Positions 1-7,994 are shown, counted from the stretch's first letter. The stretch: DNA of 26,988 nt from DASTSN01 sp035549175 (GCA_035549175.1 DASZRL010000017.1:1-26988), one strand, 5' to 3'. The notes: generated from the letters alone by a model not told the origin. Made by a program: numbers and translations.

Positions 1-2
1 GG

Positions 3-65
3 GATGTATTCCGTCTGGTGAAGGAAAGCTACGATTACCTCCATCAGCAGTATCAGCTGAGCTGA
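3..65 (+). CDS. C-terminal tail of an unidentified protein (5' end outside the window)
   Basis: Frame 3 is open from the window edge and encodes about 20 residues (beginning DVFRLVKESYDY and ending QYQLS) before TGA at 63-65. The composition, charged and aromatic with a helical look, resembles a real protein C-terminus; the other two plus frames are closed or less protein-like. It lies on the same strand as the methyltransferase 112 bases downstream. Nothing can be said about function. The call rests only on reading-frame openness and composition. Confidence 0.4.
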   Translation, partial: DVFRLVKESYDYLHQQYQLS

Positions 66-177
66 TAGGATGGTAGGTACTATGTTCAGCCGGTCCGCCA
101 AAAGGCGGGGATACCGGTTCATCAGGAAAACCACAATTTCAATACTTCCGGCGAAGTGACCTGTCAAACCAACAGCC

Positions 178-1005
178 ATGATCCAGTTATCAGACCCCTC
201 CAAACGTAAGGCGGCTGCGACGTATAACGCGGCCGCAGACCATTTCGATGATGCGGCGCTTTCCTTTTGGGATCGCTTCGGCCGGTCCACGGTGGAGCAA
301 TTGGCCCTCCGGCCCGGCATGTCCGTGCTGGATGTAGCCTGTGGCAGTGGGGCTTCGGCCCTTCCGGCTGCCCTGGCCGTGGGAACTTCCGGCCGCGTCG
401 TAGGCATTGATCTGGCAGAAAACCTGCTGGAGCTGGGCCGGGCGAAGGCCGGTCGTGCCGGACTGTCCCAGCTCGAATTCTTTGCCGCCGACATGACTGA
501 CCTGCCCTTTCCGGAGGAATCTTTTGATGTGGTGGTCTGTGTATTCGGCGTATTTTTTGTCGCCGATATGGCATCCCTTATCCGGGGACTCTGGAGCCGG
601 GTAAAACCCGGCGGGCAACTGGCCATTACCACCTGGGGCCCGCGCCTGTTCTCACCCATTTATGAAGTCTGGAAAGAAACCGTACGGGAAGAGCGACCGG
701 ACCTGTATTCCGCCTTTAATCCCTGGGACCGCATTACGACGACCGAGGCGGTGGAGCAGTTATTCCGGGATGCCGGTATCGCCGGGGTCCGGGTGCTGCC
801 GCAGGAAGCGCGGCATCCCCTGGCGACCCCGGAAGACTGGTGGACCATCGTTAAGGGTTCGGGGTTTCGTTGGACCATCGACCAGATGGGACCGGAGGCA
901 GCCGAACGGGTTCGCAGAAAAAATATAGCCTGGCTGGACAAACAGGGAATCCCCTCCCTGGAGGTAAATGTGATCTATGCCGTCGCGGACAAGCTGGGGC
1001 ACTAG
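178..1005 (+). CDS. class I SAM-dependent methyltransferase (UbiE/COQ5-like)
   Basis: This 275-residue protein has a class I methyltransferase fold. Motif I, the SAM-binding glycine loop VLDVACGSG, is at about residues 50-58. It is followed by the acidic motif II strand (VVGIDLAENLLELG), AADMTDLPFPEESFDVVV (motif III/IV) and VKPGGQLAITTWGP (post-motif). This layout matches UbiE-like and Methyltransf_11 proteins that methylate small molecules such as quinones or lipids. The substrate cannot be deduced: no quinone pathway gene is adjacent, and the C-terminal 100 residues (WWTIVKGSGFRWTIDQMG) resemble generic Bacteroidota methyltransferases. The ATG at 178 is the first in frame; no Shine-Dalgarno or TAnnTTTG element precedes it. 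A small hairpin (90-117) lies upstream. Confidence 0.85.
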   Translation: MIQLSDPSKRKAAATYNAAADHFDDAALSFWDRFGRSTVEQLALRPGMSVLDVACGSGASALPAALAVGTSGRVVGIDLAENLLELGRAKAGRAGLSQLEFFAADMTDLPFPEESFDVVVCVFGVFFVADMASLIRGLWSRVKPGGQLAITTWGPRLFSPIYEVWKETVREERPDLYSAFNPWDRITTTEAVEQLFRDAGIAGVRVLPQEARHPLATPEDWWTIVKGSGFRWTIDQMGPEAAERVRRKNIAWLDKQGIPSLEVNVIYAVADKLGH

Positions 1006-1480
1006 GCGAACTGGTGTCAGGCTGGTAAATGGCTTTTTGCCAAACAGGGACCGATGAGCCATGGGAGTTTTTTGTTTCCAGGGATCTTGTTGCCTCCGTC
1101 CCGTAATCGGCAGGCCCCGCCTTGCGGGGTAAAACTGCCCGGACCATGAAGCCGGCCGGGTTATAAAAGGGGACCTTCCGATCGGTAACCTGCGAAAACC
1201 GTGCCCGGAGGATCCCTTTCCCTGCCGGGATGTCCCGGCTTGGCGCCTTGTGCGGATCCTGCAAAATCCCGGCGGGGAAAGCCAAGCGGATCCGCTTCCT
1301 GCCTGGGAGAAATCCTCCCCCGCTGCTTTTTCAATTGCCACGGAATTAGTACATTCAGGAACAAATGGGTAAAACGTCGGAGACGGTTAGGGGCCCATGC
1401 CGTCGTCTCCACCCGGTACATTGGAAAGGTTTCGTACCTCCCATAACCCGCACGGAGGATTGGTTAAAAATTTGGGTATC
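1006..1480. other. 475-base gap without a convincing gene; several inverted repeats
   Basis: No open frame here looks like a protein: the one plus-strand candidate (1201-1446) is rich in Pro, Gly, Cys and Arg with no domain. The stretch holds three compact dyads: CCCCGC-ctt-GCGGGG (1115-1129), GCCGGGA-tg-TCCCGGC (1224-1239) and a perfect 14-base palindrome (1284-1297). It is probably the methyltransferase 3' region plus the leader of the next gene, or a decayed gene. No T-run follows any of the hairpins, so none is called as a terminator. Confidence 0.5.
1284..1297. repeat. perfect 14-base palindrome
   Basis: AAGCGGATCCGCTT reads identically on both strands. It lies in a gene-free stretch about 185 bases upstream of the TIGR03067-type lipoprotein start. 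It could be a dimeric regulator site or chance, because CGGATCC-type words are frequent in this genome. No second copy was noticed near another gene start. Confidence 0.4.
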
Positions 1481-1900
1481 ATGCTTCGATCCGGATTGTT
1501 GATAATCGCCTCGCTGGCCCTGGCCTGTTCGGGTTTACGGCTTAACGGGCGCACCCATAACCTGCTGGATGGCCGTTGGATTCCCATCAGGCAGGAACTG
1601 GGAGGCCGGGAATTACCTTCCGCTACGTATGCCGGCTACCTGCTGACGATTAAGGACAGTGTCTATACCTATACAGATCATGACCGGGGGGTTCTTTCCT
1701 ATACCGGCGGTCACATGGATATTTACGGCAGGGCAGGGGTAAACGCAGGTAAGCATTTTACCGCTATATATAAACTGGATAAGGACACCCTGGTTGTATG
1801 TTACAACCTGGCAGGAACGGCCTATCCTACAGCCTTTGATACGAAAGCAGGACCCCGCCTGTTTCTGTCCGCGTACAAACGCGAAGCTGCCGGGCCCTGA
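1481..1900 (+). CDS. TIGR03067-type lipoprotein or exported protein
   Basis: The reading frame is open from 1397, but the ATG at 1481 is preferred because the protein then begins with a clear secretion signal: MLRSGLLIIASLALACSG, charged then hydrophobic, ending at a possible lipobox cysteine. The mature part shows the TIGR03067 pattern: LDGRWIPIRQELGGRELP, then LTIKDSVYTY, IYKLDKDTLVVCYNLAG and a closing FLSAYKRE strand. This is a small beta-rich domain, first named in planctomycetes, with no known biochemical function. It is likely anchored in the cell envelope. The Kelch protein follows after 36 bases on the same strand. The lipobox (A-L-A-C) is not ideal, so plain signal-peptidase I export is possible. 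Confidence 0.72.
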   Translation: MLRSGLLIIASLALACSGLRLNGRTHNLLDGRWIPIRQELGGRELPSATYAGYLLTIKDSVYTYTDHDRGVLSYTGGHMDIYGRAGVNAGKHFTAIYKLDKDTLVVCYNLAGTAYPTAFDTKAGPRLFLSAYKREAAGP

Positions 1901-1936
1901 ATCCCCCTAATTGCTAATTCATTTAACTACCATACC

Positions 1937-3043
1937 ATGCAACAAGCCCATTTGAAAGCGGTGCTGTGCTTCGTAGTCCTCCTGGGGTTAAACCGACCGG
2001 GAGACGCCCAGGGAAGCACCTGGCAGGTCGTGCACACCCGCAACCAGGCGATCAACTGTAGTGAATGCGGCATGGCGGCCGTGGATGGCAAACTGTATTT
2101 ACTGGGGGGCGATGATGCCAGTCCCCGTCCCGTTCAGCGGTATGACCCGGCAACCAATGCCTGGACCGTCCTGGCTATGGCCCCGATTCCCATGCACCAT
2201 TTCCAGGCAGTGGCCTGGCACCGGAAAATCTATGTACTGGACGCCTTTTCCGGCGGCCAGTTTCCGGTGCAGGATAATATGCCCAACGTATATAGCTACG
2301 ATACGCGGACCAACCGGTGGCAAAAGGAAGGGGAGGTCCCGGCTGCCCGGCGGAGGGCGGGTGCCGCGGCTGTGGAATACCATGGAAAACTGTACCTGGT
2401 GGACGGTATTCAGCATGGCCATTCTTCCGGTACCACCAATATGTTTGACTGTTATGATCCGGTAAGCCGTCAGTGGACCGTCTTACCGGATGCACCCCAT
2501 ATCCGGGACCATTGCTTCGCCGCAGTCATCGGGGACCGGTTATATGTGGTAGGCGGCAGGAATACCAGCTTCCGCGATCCACAGAATAAGATCCCGTTCT
2601 TTGCCAAAACGATGCTGGATGTGGACGTATTTGATTTTGCCACATCCCGGTGGTCGACCCTGCCGGCCCGGCTTCCGCTCGGCAGCGGCGGTGGTGCCCT
2701 GGTGGCACTGAACGGCGTGCTATATTATATGGGCGGAGAGCGGGCAACGGATACAGAACCCAACGCTCCCCGGAAAAATGTCTTTTCCCTGGATCCGCTG
2801 CGCGGCAGCACCTGGCAGGAACTGGACAGTCTGCGGGAGGCAAGAAACGGGATGTGTGCCGCCGTGATCGGGCACACTATATATGCGGCCGGTGGCTCCG
2901 GAGGGGGAGCCGGCCGCATGCCGCCTCCCAACCCCGGGGGCCAGCCTGCTACCGGAAACCCGAATCCACAACCCAGGCCCCAGCTCCCCAGCGGCCCTCC
3001 GCGTAACCAGCAACCCCTGGTGCTGGAAAAACTGGTCTTATGA
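1937..3043 (+). CDS. secreted Kelch-repeat beta-propeller protein
   Basis: The 368-residue protein has an N-terminal signal peptide (about residues 1-25, hydrophobic core AVLCFVVLLGL, ending GDAQG). Six Kelch blades follow, marked by GKLYLLGG (about 51), RKIYVLDA (96), GKLYLVDG (150), DRLYVVGG (200), GVLYYMGG (260) and HTIYAAGG (313). Each is followed by a YDPxxxxW or equivalent strand. Extracellular bacterial Kelch proteins are usually binding modules or sialate-mutarotase/galactose-oxidase-like scaffolds, but no catalytic signature is visible. A Gly/Pro/Asn/Gln-rich linker of about 40 residues follows blade six, and the protein ends LVLEKLVL, which could be the strand that closes the propeller. 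The neighbours are an exported TIGR03067 protein and, further on, a secreted glycosidase. Confidence 0.85.
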   Translation: MQQAHLKAVLCFVVLLGLNRPGDAQGSTWQVVHTRNQAINCSECGMAAVDGKLYLLGGDDASPRPVQRYDPATNAWTVLAMAPIPMHHFQAVAWHRKIYVLDAFSGGQFPVQDNMPNVYSYDTRTNRWQKEGEVPAARRRAGAAAVEYHGKLYLVDGIQHGHSSGTTNMFDCYDPVSRQWTVLPDAPHIRDHCFAAVIGDRLYVVGGRNTSFRDPQNKIPFFAKTMLDVDVFDFATSRWSTLPARLPLGSGGGALVALNGVLYYMGGERATDTEPNAPRKNVFSLDPLRGSTWQELDSLREARNGMCAAVIGHTIYAAGGSGGGAGRMPPPNPGGQPATGNPNPQPRPQLPSGPPRNQQPLVLEKLVL

Positions 3044-3122
3044 CCAGGGGGCACGGGCGACGCGGGGGCGATCCGGCGATTGGCAGCCGGGAAAACCGAC
3101 AGTAGTGAGCTAACTAATTCCA

Positions 3123-3428
3123 ATGGATACACCGCAATATTTTTTTACCAAACTGGTCCCCAGCCGGCCCAGCTTCGCTTTGGATATGACCGAGTCGGAG
3201 CGCGCCGTGATGCAGGAACATGTCGCCTACTGGAATGACCTGATGACACGGAACAAGGTCGTCGTATTCGGTCCGGTCATGGACCCCCGGGGACCTTTCG
3301 GTATGGGCGTGATCCGGGTGGAAACAGAGGAGGAAGCCAGGTCTATAACCCAGGGCGATCCGGCCGCCCGGATTCTTGCCTACGAGATCTTTCCCATGCG
3401 TGCGGTGCTTCCCGCCCAATCCGGGTAG
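3123..3428 (+). CDS. YciI-family (YCII-related) protein
   Basis: This 101-residue protein has the ferredoxin-like YCII fold. The N-terminal strand QYFFTKLVPSRPSF is followed by a helix with EHVAYWNDL (His33), a GPVMDPRGPFGMGVIRV strand pair, EEEARSITQGDPA (Asp79) and a final ILAYEIFPMR strand. In YciI proteins the conserved His-Asp pair is the presumed active site, but a physiological reaction is rarely known. The ATG at 3123 gives the usual family length. It lies between the Kelch protein and the glycosidase on the same strand. It is probably cytoplasmic; no signal peptide is present. Confidence 0.85.
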   Translation: MDTPQYFFTKLVPSRPSFALDMTESERAVMQEHVAYWNDLMTRNKVVVFGPVMDPRGPFGMGVIRVETEEEARSITQGDPAARILAYEIFPMRAVLPAQSG

Positions 3429-3450
3429 GGTCCGGCCCGCCGCCGGGCCC
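3428..3450 (+). terminator. GC-rich hairpin after the YciI gene (weak terminator candidate)
   Basis: A 9-base-pair stem with one G-T pair (3428-3436 with 3442-3450) and a 5-base loop starts at the last base of the YciI stop codon. It is followed by GCTTTCC, not a real T-run, so it could be a weak terminator or simply a structured spacer before the glycosidase. Confidence 0.3.
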
Positions 3451-3514
3451 GCTTTCCGGAAGAGCCGGCCGAAATGTTCTTTTGATTCCCGGAATGATAC
3501 TAACTGATCTGCCT

Positions 3515-5020
3515 ATGCGCAAAATATTCCCGGGTATACTACGGGTGATCTGCCTGCTGCCAGCCTGGGGGCTTCCTGCGGGCCTCCGGGCACAGGGTCC
3601 GTCTGTTTCGGTCCATGCCGACTGGGAAAAGACCCTGGCGGTTTGCCATACCGTACCCACCCTGCAGGTCGTGGATAACCCCCGCCTAAGCCATCCTTCC
3701 CTGCTGCGTGAGCGCTGTTTTCAGGCCCTGAAAGACCTGGGAGCCTCCTATGTCCGGTATGTTCCCTGGTTCCCCTATCCGCAGCGGGCCGTGGCTGAGC
3801 TTCGTGCGCCGGAAAGGGGCCATACCTATTGGGACTTTTCCCGGATGGACAGCAGCTTTATCCGCTTCATGGAGGCTACCCGCGGACAGCCGGTTGTCAT
3901 TAATTTCAGTACGGTCCCGGCGTGGATGTGGCAAACGGACTCGCTGCCGGCCTATCCCGGGGATCCGGACCTGCCCGATTTCGGGTATAACCGGGGTACC
4001 CGCCTGCGCGATACCACCCTGCAGGAGGTAGCCGGATATTTTGCCCGCGTATTCAGGTGGTATACCCAGGGTGGGTTTACCGATGAACGGGGCGATTATC
4101 ATGCATCCGGGTATCACTATTTCATTCCCTACTGGGAGGTGCTCAATGAACCGGACATGGAACATGGGCTGACCCCGCAGGAATACACGAGGATCTATGA
4201 TGCCGTGGTGGATTCCCTGCGGAAAATATCGCCAGCCACCCGGTTTGTCGGCATGTCCCTTTCGCGCCTGACGGTGGCAGACTGGTTCGAGTATTTCCTG
4301 GATTCGTCGCACCACCAACCGGGCATGCCCCTGGATGCGATCTCCTACCATATGTACGCCACCCCCTGGGCAGGCCAGTCCCTGGACGAGCTTGCCTACA
4401 CCTTCTTTGACCGGGCAACCGGGTTCGTCCATCTATCGTATTATATCGACAGAATCCGGCGGCGGCTTTCCCCCCGCAGCGTCACTATGGCCAATGAGAT
4501 CGGGACGCTGCTGGATGTCCCATATACCGGGCCGGTACCCGCAGCCTACTGGAACCTTTCGGCTGCGGTGTATGCCTACCTGTACCTGGAACTGGCCAAG
4601 ATCGGGGTGGAGGTGGCCGGCCAGTCCCAACTTCTCGGCTTTCCTTCCATGTTTCCGGAGGTCACCCTGATGGACTGGCGTTCCGCCAGGCCCAATGCCC
4701 GGTACTGGGTGCTGAAAATGTTGCATGACCAGTTTCACCCGGGGGACAGCCTGATGGTCACGCACCAGACCGGTTATTCCCCGGCCCTGACTTCTCCCCT
4801 GGTAGCCCAGGGCTGGAAGACCCGCCAGGGCCGGCGAATCCTGCTTATCAATACGAAGACCTCCCCGCTGCGCGTGCATTTGGATCCGGAAGCGCGGCAT
4901 GCCCGGTTCGGGCTCGTCGAAGCCGGCCGGGTTTCAGGACCGCCCATCCGGGGAAGGCTGGCGGGTTCTTTCCTGACGCTGGGTCCCTTTGCTGTATGCA
5001 TCGTGGAGCTGGGTCCTTGA
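3515..5020 (+). CDS. secreted clan GH-A glycoside hydrolase (GH39-like)
   Basis: The ATG at 3515 is chosen over the in-frame ATG at 3482 because it places the signal peptide (MRKIFPGILRVICLLPAWG, ending GLRAQ) at the N-terminus; the product is 501 residues. A TIM-barrel follows. The motif WEVLNEPD carries the presumed acid/base Glu212 after beta-strand 4, and TMANEIGTL carries a candidate nucleophile, Glu328. The spacing and the SYHMYATP motif between them resemble GH39 (beta-xylosidase/iduronidase) and related GH-A families. The C-terminus (ILLINTKTSPLRVHLDP) looks like a small beta domain. It is predicted to cleave a plant or microbial oligosaccharide in the periplasm or outside the cell; the substrate is unknown. 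It lacks a SusC/SusD partner. A convergent AraC regulator lies 144 bases downstream. The exact family needs a profile search. Confidence 0.75.
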   Translation: MRKIFPGILRVICLLPAWGLPAGLRAQGPSVSVHADWEKTLAVCHTVPTLQVVDNPRLSHPSLLRERCFQALKDLGASYVRYVPWFPYPQRAVAELRAPERGHTYWDFSRMDSSFIRFMEATRGQPVVINFSTVPAWMWQTDSLPAYPGDPDLPDFGYNRGTRLRDTTLQEVAGYFARVFRWYTQGGFTDERGDYHASGYHYFIPYWEVLNEPDMEHGLTPQEYTRIYDAVVDSLRKISPATRFVGMSLSRLTVADWFEYFLDSSHHQPGMPLDAISYHMYATPWAGQSLDELAYTFFDRATGFVHLSYYIDRIRRRLSPRSVTMANEIGTLLDVPYTGPVPAAYWNLSAAVYAYLYLELAKIGVEVAGQSQLLGFPSMFPEVTLMDWRSARPNARYWVLKMLHDQFHPGDSLMVTHQTGYSPALTSPLVAQGWKTRQGRRILLINTKTSPLRVHLDPEARHARFGLVEAGRVSGPPIRGRLAGSFLTLGPFAVCIVELGP

Positions 5021-5164
5021 CCCGTCTGTGGGTTCCACGGGGCACCTGCTTGGCCTGACTGGCCAGCAGCCCGTATCAGCGAGATGCCGCTGTATCTCGC
5101 GCAGTGGTCGGATTTCAGCAGTGGCCAAACGCATGCCGGTTCTTCCCGGCCAACCGGCAACAAC

Positions 5165-6031
5165 CTACCTCTCTGATTTCAGGCGATAGGCCTTGGGGCT
5201 GTAGCCGGTAATTTCCTTGAACAGCTTGTTGAAGTTGGAAACGGTCTTGTAGCCGCAGGCATAGGCGACCTCCGAAATACTCCAGTCGGTATCCAGCAGG
5301 TATTTGCAGGCATTGGATATCCGGATTTCGTTGAGGTACTCCACGAAGTGTTTGTTGGTCCGTTTCTTAAACAACCGGCAGAAGGACTGGGGCGTCAGGT
5401 TGGCGATGCCGGCCACCTTGGTCAGGTCAACATCTTCCTTGAAATTCTGCTGGACATACCGGTATACCTCGGAGAGCCGGTCGGACTCCGGATTCTTGAG
5501 CTGGGGGGAGTAACCCTCCGAGGTGATGAAACTGATATCCCGGGAACTGGACAGGACATTCAGGATATCAAAGAGGGCGATGATTTTATCGAACCCCTTC
5601 TTGGTAAGCATTTTTTCAAGTTTTTCCGCCACGAGGGTCCGGGTCCTGCCTTCGATGCGCAGGCCACGGGCCGCCTTCTGGAAAAACTCGTTGATCTTGG
5701 AGGTCTCCTGCATGTCGTAGAACACGGGGCCCAATACGTCCCGGTTGAAATACAGTACGATGGACCGCGCGCGCAGGTTGCTGAAATTATTGTAAAAGAT
5801 TTCGTCGTTCAGCCAGACATGGGGCAGGTTACTGCCGATAAATACCATGTCTCCGGCTTCGAAGGGCTCTATCTTGTCCCCGATGATGCGTTTGCCATAG
5901 CTTTCCTTTACGTAGACGAGCTCCAGTTCCGGATGGAAATGGAAAGGGGAACGAAAATAGGTGTCATCCCGCTCCAGCAGGGAAATGTAGCTGTTCAAAC
6001 TGGGTGTGATCTCGGTCTGCAGGATTTTCAT
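5165..6031 (-). CDS. AraC-family transcriptional regulator with cupin sensor domain
   Basis: The start at 6031 (MKILQTEITP) gives 288 residues. The frame stays open upstream to 6526, but that part is antisense to the acetyltransferase and not protein-like. The N-terminal cupin has FHFHPELELVYV (His31, His33) and GDMVFIGSNLPHVW. The C-terminal region (about 190-288) carries two helix-turn-helix motifs: VDLTKVAGIANLTPQSFCRLFKK, and SISEVAYACGYKTVSNFNKLFKEITGYSP, the AraC signature. Such proteins bind a small ligand, often a sugar or metabolite, and activate nearby promoters. Candidate targets are the convergent GH39-like gene and the divergent acetyltransferase. A matching promoter lies 16 bases upstream. 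Confidence 0.92.
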   Translation of the reverse strand: MKILQTEITPSLNSYISLLERDDTYFRSPFHFHPELELVYVKESYGKRIIGDKIEPFEAGDMVFIGSNLPHVWLNDEIFYNNFSNLRARSIVLYFNRDVLGPVFYDMQETSKINEFFQKAARGLRIEGRTRTLVAEKLEKMLTKKGFDKIIALFDILNVLSSSRDISFITSEGYSPQLKNPESDRLSEVYRYVQQNFKEDVDLTKVAGIANLTPQSFCRLFKKRTNKHFVEYLNEIRISNACKYLLDTDWSISEVAYACGYKTVSNFNKLFKEITGYSPKAYRLKSER

Positions 6032-6046
6032 ACATCGTGTATGGCG

Positions 6047-6077
6047 TAAAGATAGGACAGAACCCCGCACACGCAAA
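6047..6077 (-). promoter_or_regulatory. Bacteroidota-type promoter of the AraC gene
   Basis: On the minus strand, TTTG (6077-6074) is followed after 19 bases by TATCTTTA (6054-6047). This fits the Bacteroidota sigma consensus (TTTG at -33, TAnnTTTG at -7) apart from the last base. Transcription would start near 6042, leaving a leader of about 11 bases before the ATG at 6031. It is the best two-part promoter in the window. Confidence 0.65.
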
Positions 6078-6122
6078 CACGGCCCGGGGGCCGGACGGGT
6101 ACCCCGATCTGGGCATTTGCCG

Positions 6123-6130
6123 TACCTTTC
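6123..6130 (+). promoter_or_regulatory. possible -7 element of the acetyltransferase gene
   Basis: TACCTTTC matches TAnnTTTG at seven of eight positions and ends 3 bases before the ATG at 6134. No -33 TTG lies at the usual distance. The close spacing would make the transcript nearly leaderless. Confidence 0.35.
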
Positions 6131-6133
6131 AGG

Positions 6134-6748
6134 ATGAACCAGATCCGGATTGCCACTCCCTCCGATGCCCGCGGCATGCTGGCCATTTACGCGCCCTATA
6201 TCCGACATACTACCCTGACCTTTGAAACGGAAGTGCCTGCGGATGAGGCTTTTGCCGATAGAATTGCCCACTATCTGGCCTACGCTCCCTGGCTGGTTTG
6301 GGAAAGGGATGGCCAGCTGGCTGGTTATGCCTATGCGTCCCGGTACCGGGAGCGGGCGGGGTACCAATGGAGCGTGGAAAGCTCGGTCTATATCGCGGAC
6401 GGCTGGCGCCGAACCGGGGTGGGTACTGCCCTTTATGGGGCACTGACCGGACTGCTCAGGCTGCAGGGATTCCGCAATGTGTATGCCGTGATCAATCTGC
6501 CCAATCCGCAAAGCGTTGCCTTCCATGAGCGGCTGGGCTTCCGGTGGATGGCTACCTATCCCCGGGTAGGTTATAAACTGGGTGGATGGCGGGACGTGGG
6601 CTGGTGGCAGCTGATCCTGAATGAATACACAGCGGATCCGGATCCCCCTGTGCCCTTTAGTGCGCTGCCCCTGCGGCAGGTAGAAGACCTGCTCCGGGAA
6701 GCGGGCAGCCTGGTTTCTTTACGCTATCCGGCGCACCGGCAAAGATGA
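6134..6748 (+). CDS. GNAT acetyltransferase, phosphinothricin N-acetyltransferase-like
   Basis: This 204-residue protein begins IRIATPSDARGMLAIYAPYIRHTTLTFETEVP, the typical opening of the PAT/Bar and YncA group. WSVESSVYIADGWRRTGVG follows; the acetyl-CoA pyrophosphate loop RRTGVG is at about 92-97. Then come VYAVINLPNPQSVAFHERLGF and YKLGGWRDVGWWQ, all family hallmarks. Members acetylate phosphinothricin, methionine sulfone or similar small amines, often as a detoxification side activity. The last 30 residues (FSALPLRQVEDLLREAGS) extend slightly beyond the usual end. The stop lies 4 bases from the convergent aminotransferase stop. The substrate is not determined by sequence. Confidence 0.88.
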   Translation: MNQIRIATPSDARGMLAIYAPYIRHTTLTFETEVPADEAFADRIAHYLAYAPWLVWERDGQLAGYAYASRYRERAGYQWSVESSVYIADGWRRTGVGTALYGALTGLLRLQGFRNVYAVINLPNPQSVAFHERLGFRWMATYPRVGYKLGGWRDVGWWQLILNEYTADPDPPVPFSALPLRQVEDLLREAGSLVSLRYPAHRQR

Positions 6749-6752
6749 TCCA

Positions 6753-7982
6753 TCATGAGCGCGCCAGGGAAACAGCTTCCCGGCCTGCCAGAACACGGCC
6801 CGGATACTGTTCGAGGGCCCGCTCCAGGCAATCCATGGCGGCATTCAGCGCATCCAGGTTCAGCACATAGGCAAGTCGCACCTCGTTGGTTCCGAGCCCG
6901 GGGGTGCTGTAGAACCCGGTGGCGGGTGCCAGCATCAGGGTCTGGTTCTGGTGGGAAAAGGATTCCAGAAGCCACTGGCAGAAACGGTCACTGTCATCAA
7001 TCGGCAATCGGGCCATGGCATAAAATGCGCCGCCGGGCCGGGGACAATAAACCCCCGGCATGGCGTTCAGCCGGCTCACCAGTAAATCCCGGCGGGCCTT
7101 GTATTCTGCGCGGGGCTGATCAAAATAATGTTCCGGAAGGTCCACGGCCGCTTCGGCCAGGATCTGGGCCAGTCCCGGAGGGGATAGCCGGGCCTGGGCA
7201 AATTTCAAAGCTGCATCATACACCTCCTTGTTACGGGTGACCAGGGCGCCCAGGCGTGCTCCGCAGGCGCTGTACCGCTTGCTGATTGTATCCATGACCA
7301 GTACATGGCGGTCCAGCCCCTCCAGGCAGAGGGCACTGGTGGCCTGTCCTTCATAGCAGAATTCCCGGTAGGCTTCGTCGCTGAACAAATACAGGTCATG
7401 ACGCAGGCAGATATCGCGCAATGCCTCGAGTTCCCGGGTGCTGTATAGGTAACCGGTCGGATTATTGTGATTGCAGATCAGGATGGCCCGGGTACGGTCC
7501 GTGATGGCCTTCTCCACCTGGTCCATGGGTGGCAGGGCAAAACCGGTTTCAATCGAGGAATGAATCGGCACGACCCGCACGCCTGCCGCCACGGCGAACC
7601 CGTTGTAATTGGCATAAAAAGGTTCGGGAATAATGACTTCGTCCCCCGGGTTCAGGCAGGTAAGAAAGCCAAACAGGATCGCTTCACTGCCTCCCGTCGT
7701 CACCAGGATCTGGTCGGCAGTCAGGGAAATCCCCAGCTTGCCGTAGTATCCGGCCAGTTTGCGTCGGTAACTCTCGTTGCCTGCGCTGTGGCTGTATTCC
7801 AGGACCCGGATATCCGCTTGGCGGACGGCGTCCAGGATCTGGGGCGGTGTTTCAATATCGGGCTGCCCGATATTGAGGTGGTAAACCCGGATTCCCCGTT
7901 TCTTGGCCTCGTCGGCATAGGGGACCAGTTTGCGGATGGGCGAGGGAGGCATCAGCCGGCCTCTATCTGAAATGGATAGCAT
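6753..7982 (-). CDS. class I/II PLP-dependent aminotransferase (aspartate aminotransferase-like)
   Basis: The 409-residue fold-type I enzyme has all the class I marks: NIGQPDIETPP near the N-terminus, VTTGGSEAILFGFL (cofactor phosphate region), IPEPFYANYNGF, ICNHNNPTGYLYS (Asn contacting PLP), LFSDEAYREF (Asp pairing with the pyridine nitrogen) and DTISKRYSACGARLG with Schiff-base Lys235. VRLAYVLN near the C-terminus carries the substrate-carboxylate Arg. It probably transaminates aspartate, alanine or another 2-oxoacid pair in the cytoplasm. It is a single gene: it has its own -7 element, is separated from the DUF1573 pair by a terminator, and ends 4 bases from the convergent acetyltransferase. 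The exact amino-acid specificity is open. Confidence 0.92.
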   Translation of the reverse strand: MLSISDRGRLMPPSPIRKLVPYADEAKKRGIRVYHLNIGQPDIETPPQILDAVRQADIRVLEYSHSAGNESYRRKLAGYYGKLGISLTADQILVTTGGSEAILFGFLTCLNPGDEVIIPEPFYANYNGFAVAAGVRVVPIHSSIETGFALPPMDQVEKAITDRTRAILICNHNNPTGYLYSTRELEALRDICLRHDLYLFSDEAYREFCYEGQATSALCLEGLDRHVLVMDTISKRYSACGARLGALVTRNKEVYDAALKFAQARLSPPGLAQILAEAAVDLPEHYFDQPRAEYKARRDLLVSRLNAMPGVYCPRPGGAFYAMARLPIDDSDRFCQWLLESFSHQNQTLMLAPATGFYSTPGLGTNEVRLAYVLNLDALNAAMDCLERALEQYPGRVLAGREAVSLARS

Positions 7983-7986
7983 ACCT

Positions 7987-7994
7987 CAAAGGTA
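7987..7994 (-). promoter_or_regulatory. -7 element of the aminotransferase gene, 4 bases from the ATG
   Basis: TACCTTTG matches TAnnTTTG exactly on the minus strand, followed by AGGT and then the ATG at 7982. With Bacteroidota spacing the transcript would begin at or next to the A of the start codon. No TTG is seen at -33; that position falls in the 8001-8039 hairpin. Confidence 0.6.

Noticed and set aside
90..117. Small nested hairpin before the methyltransferase
   Set aside because: Two 5-pair stems without a T-run and with a 4-base bulge; too weak to call as a terminator or riboswitch.
1201..1446. 81-codon plus-strand frame in the 1006-1480 gap
   Set aside because: It is rich in Pro, Gly, Cys and Arg with no domain, typical of random GC-rich sequence.
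5135..5158. GCCGGTT/AACCGGC inverted repeat between the GH39-like and AraC ends
   Set aside because: The 7-pair stem with a 10-base loop has no T-run on either strand, so it is not supported as a terminator.
6032..6526. N-terminal extension of the AraC frame
   Set aside because: It is antisense to the acetyltransferase, crosses the AraC promoter, and is not conserved-looking; MKILQTEITP at 6031 is a normal AraC start.
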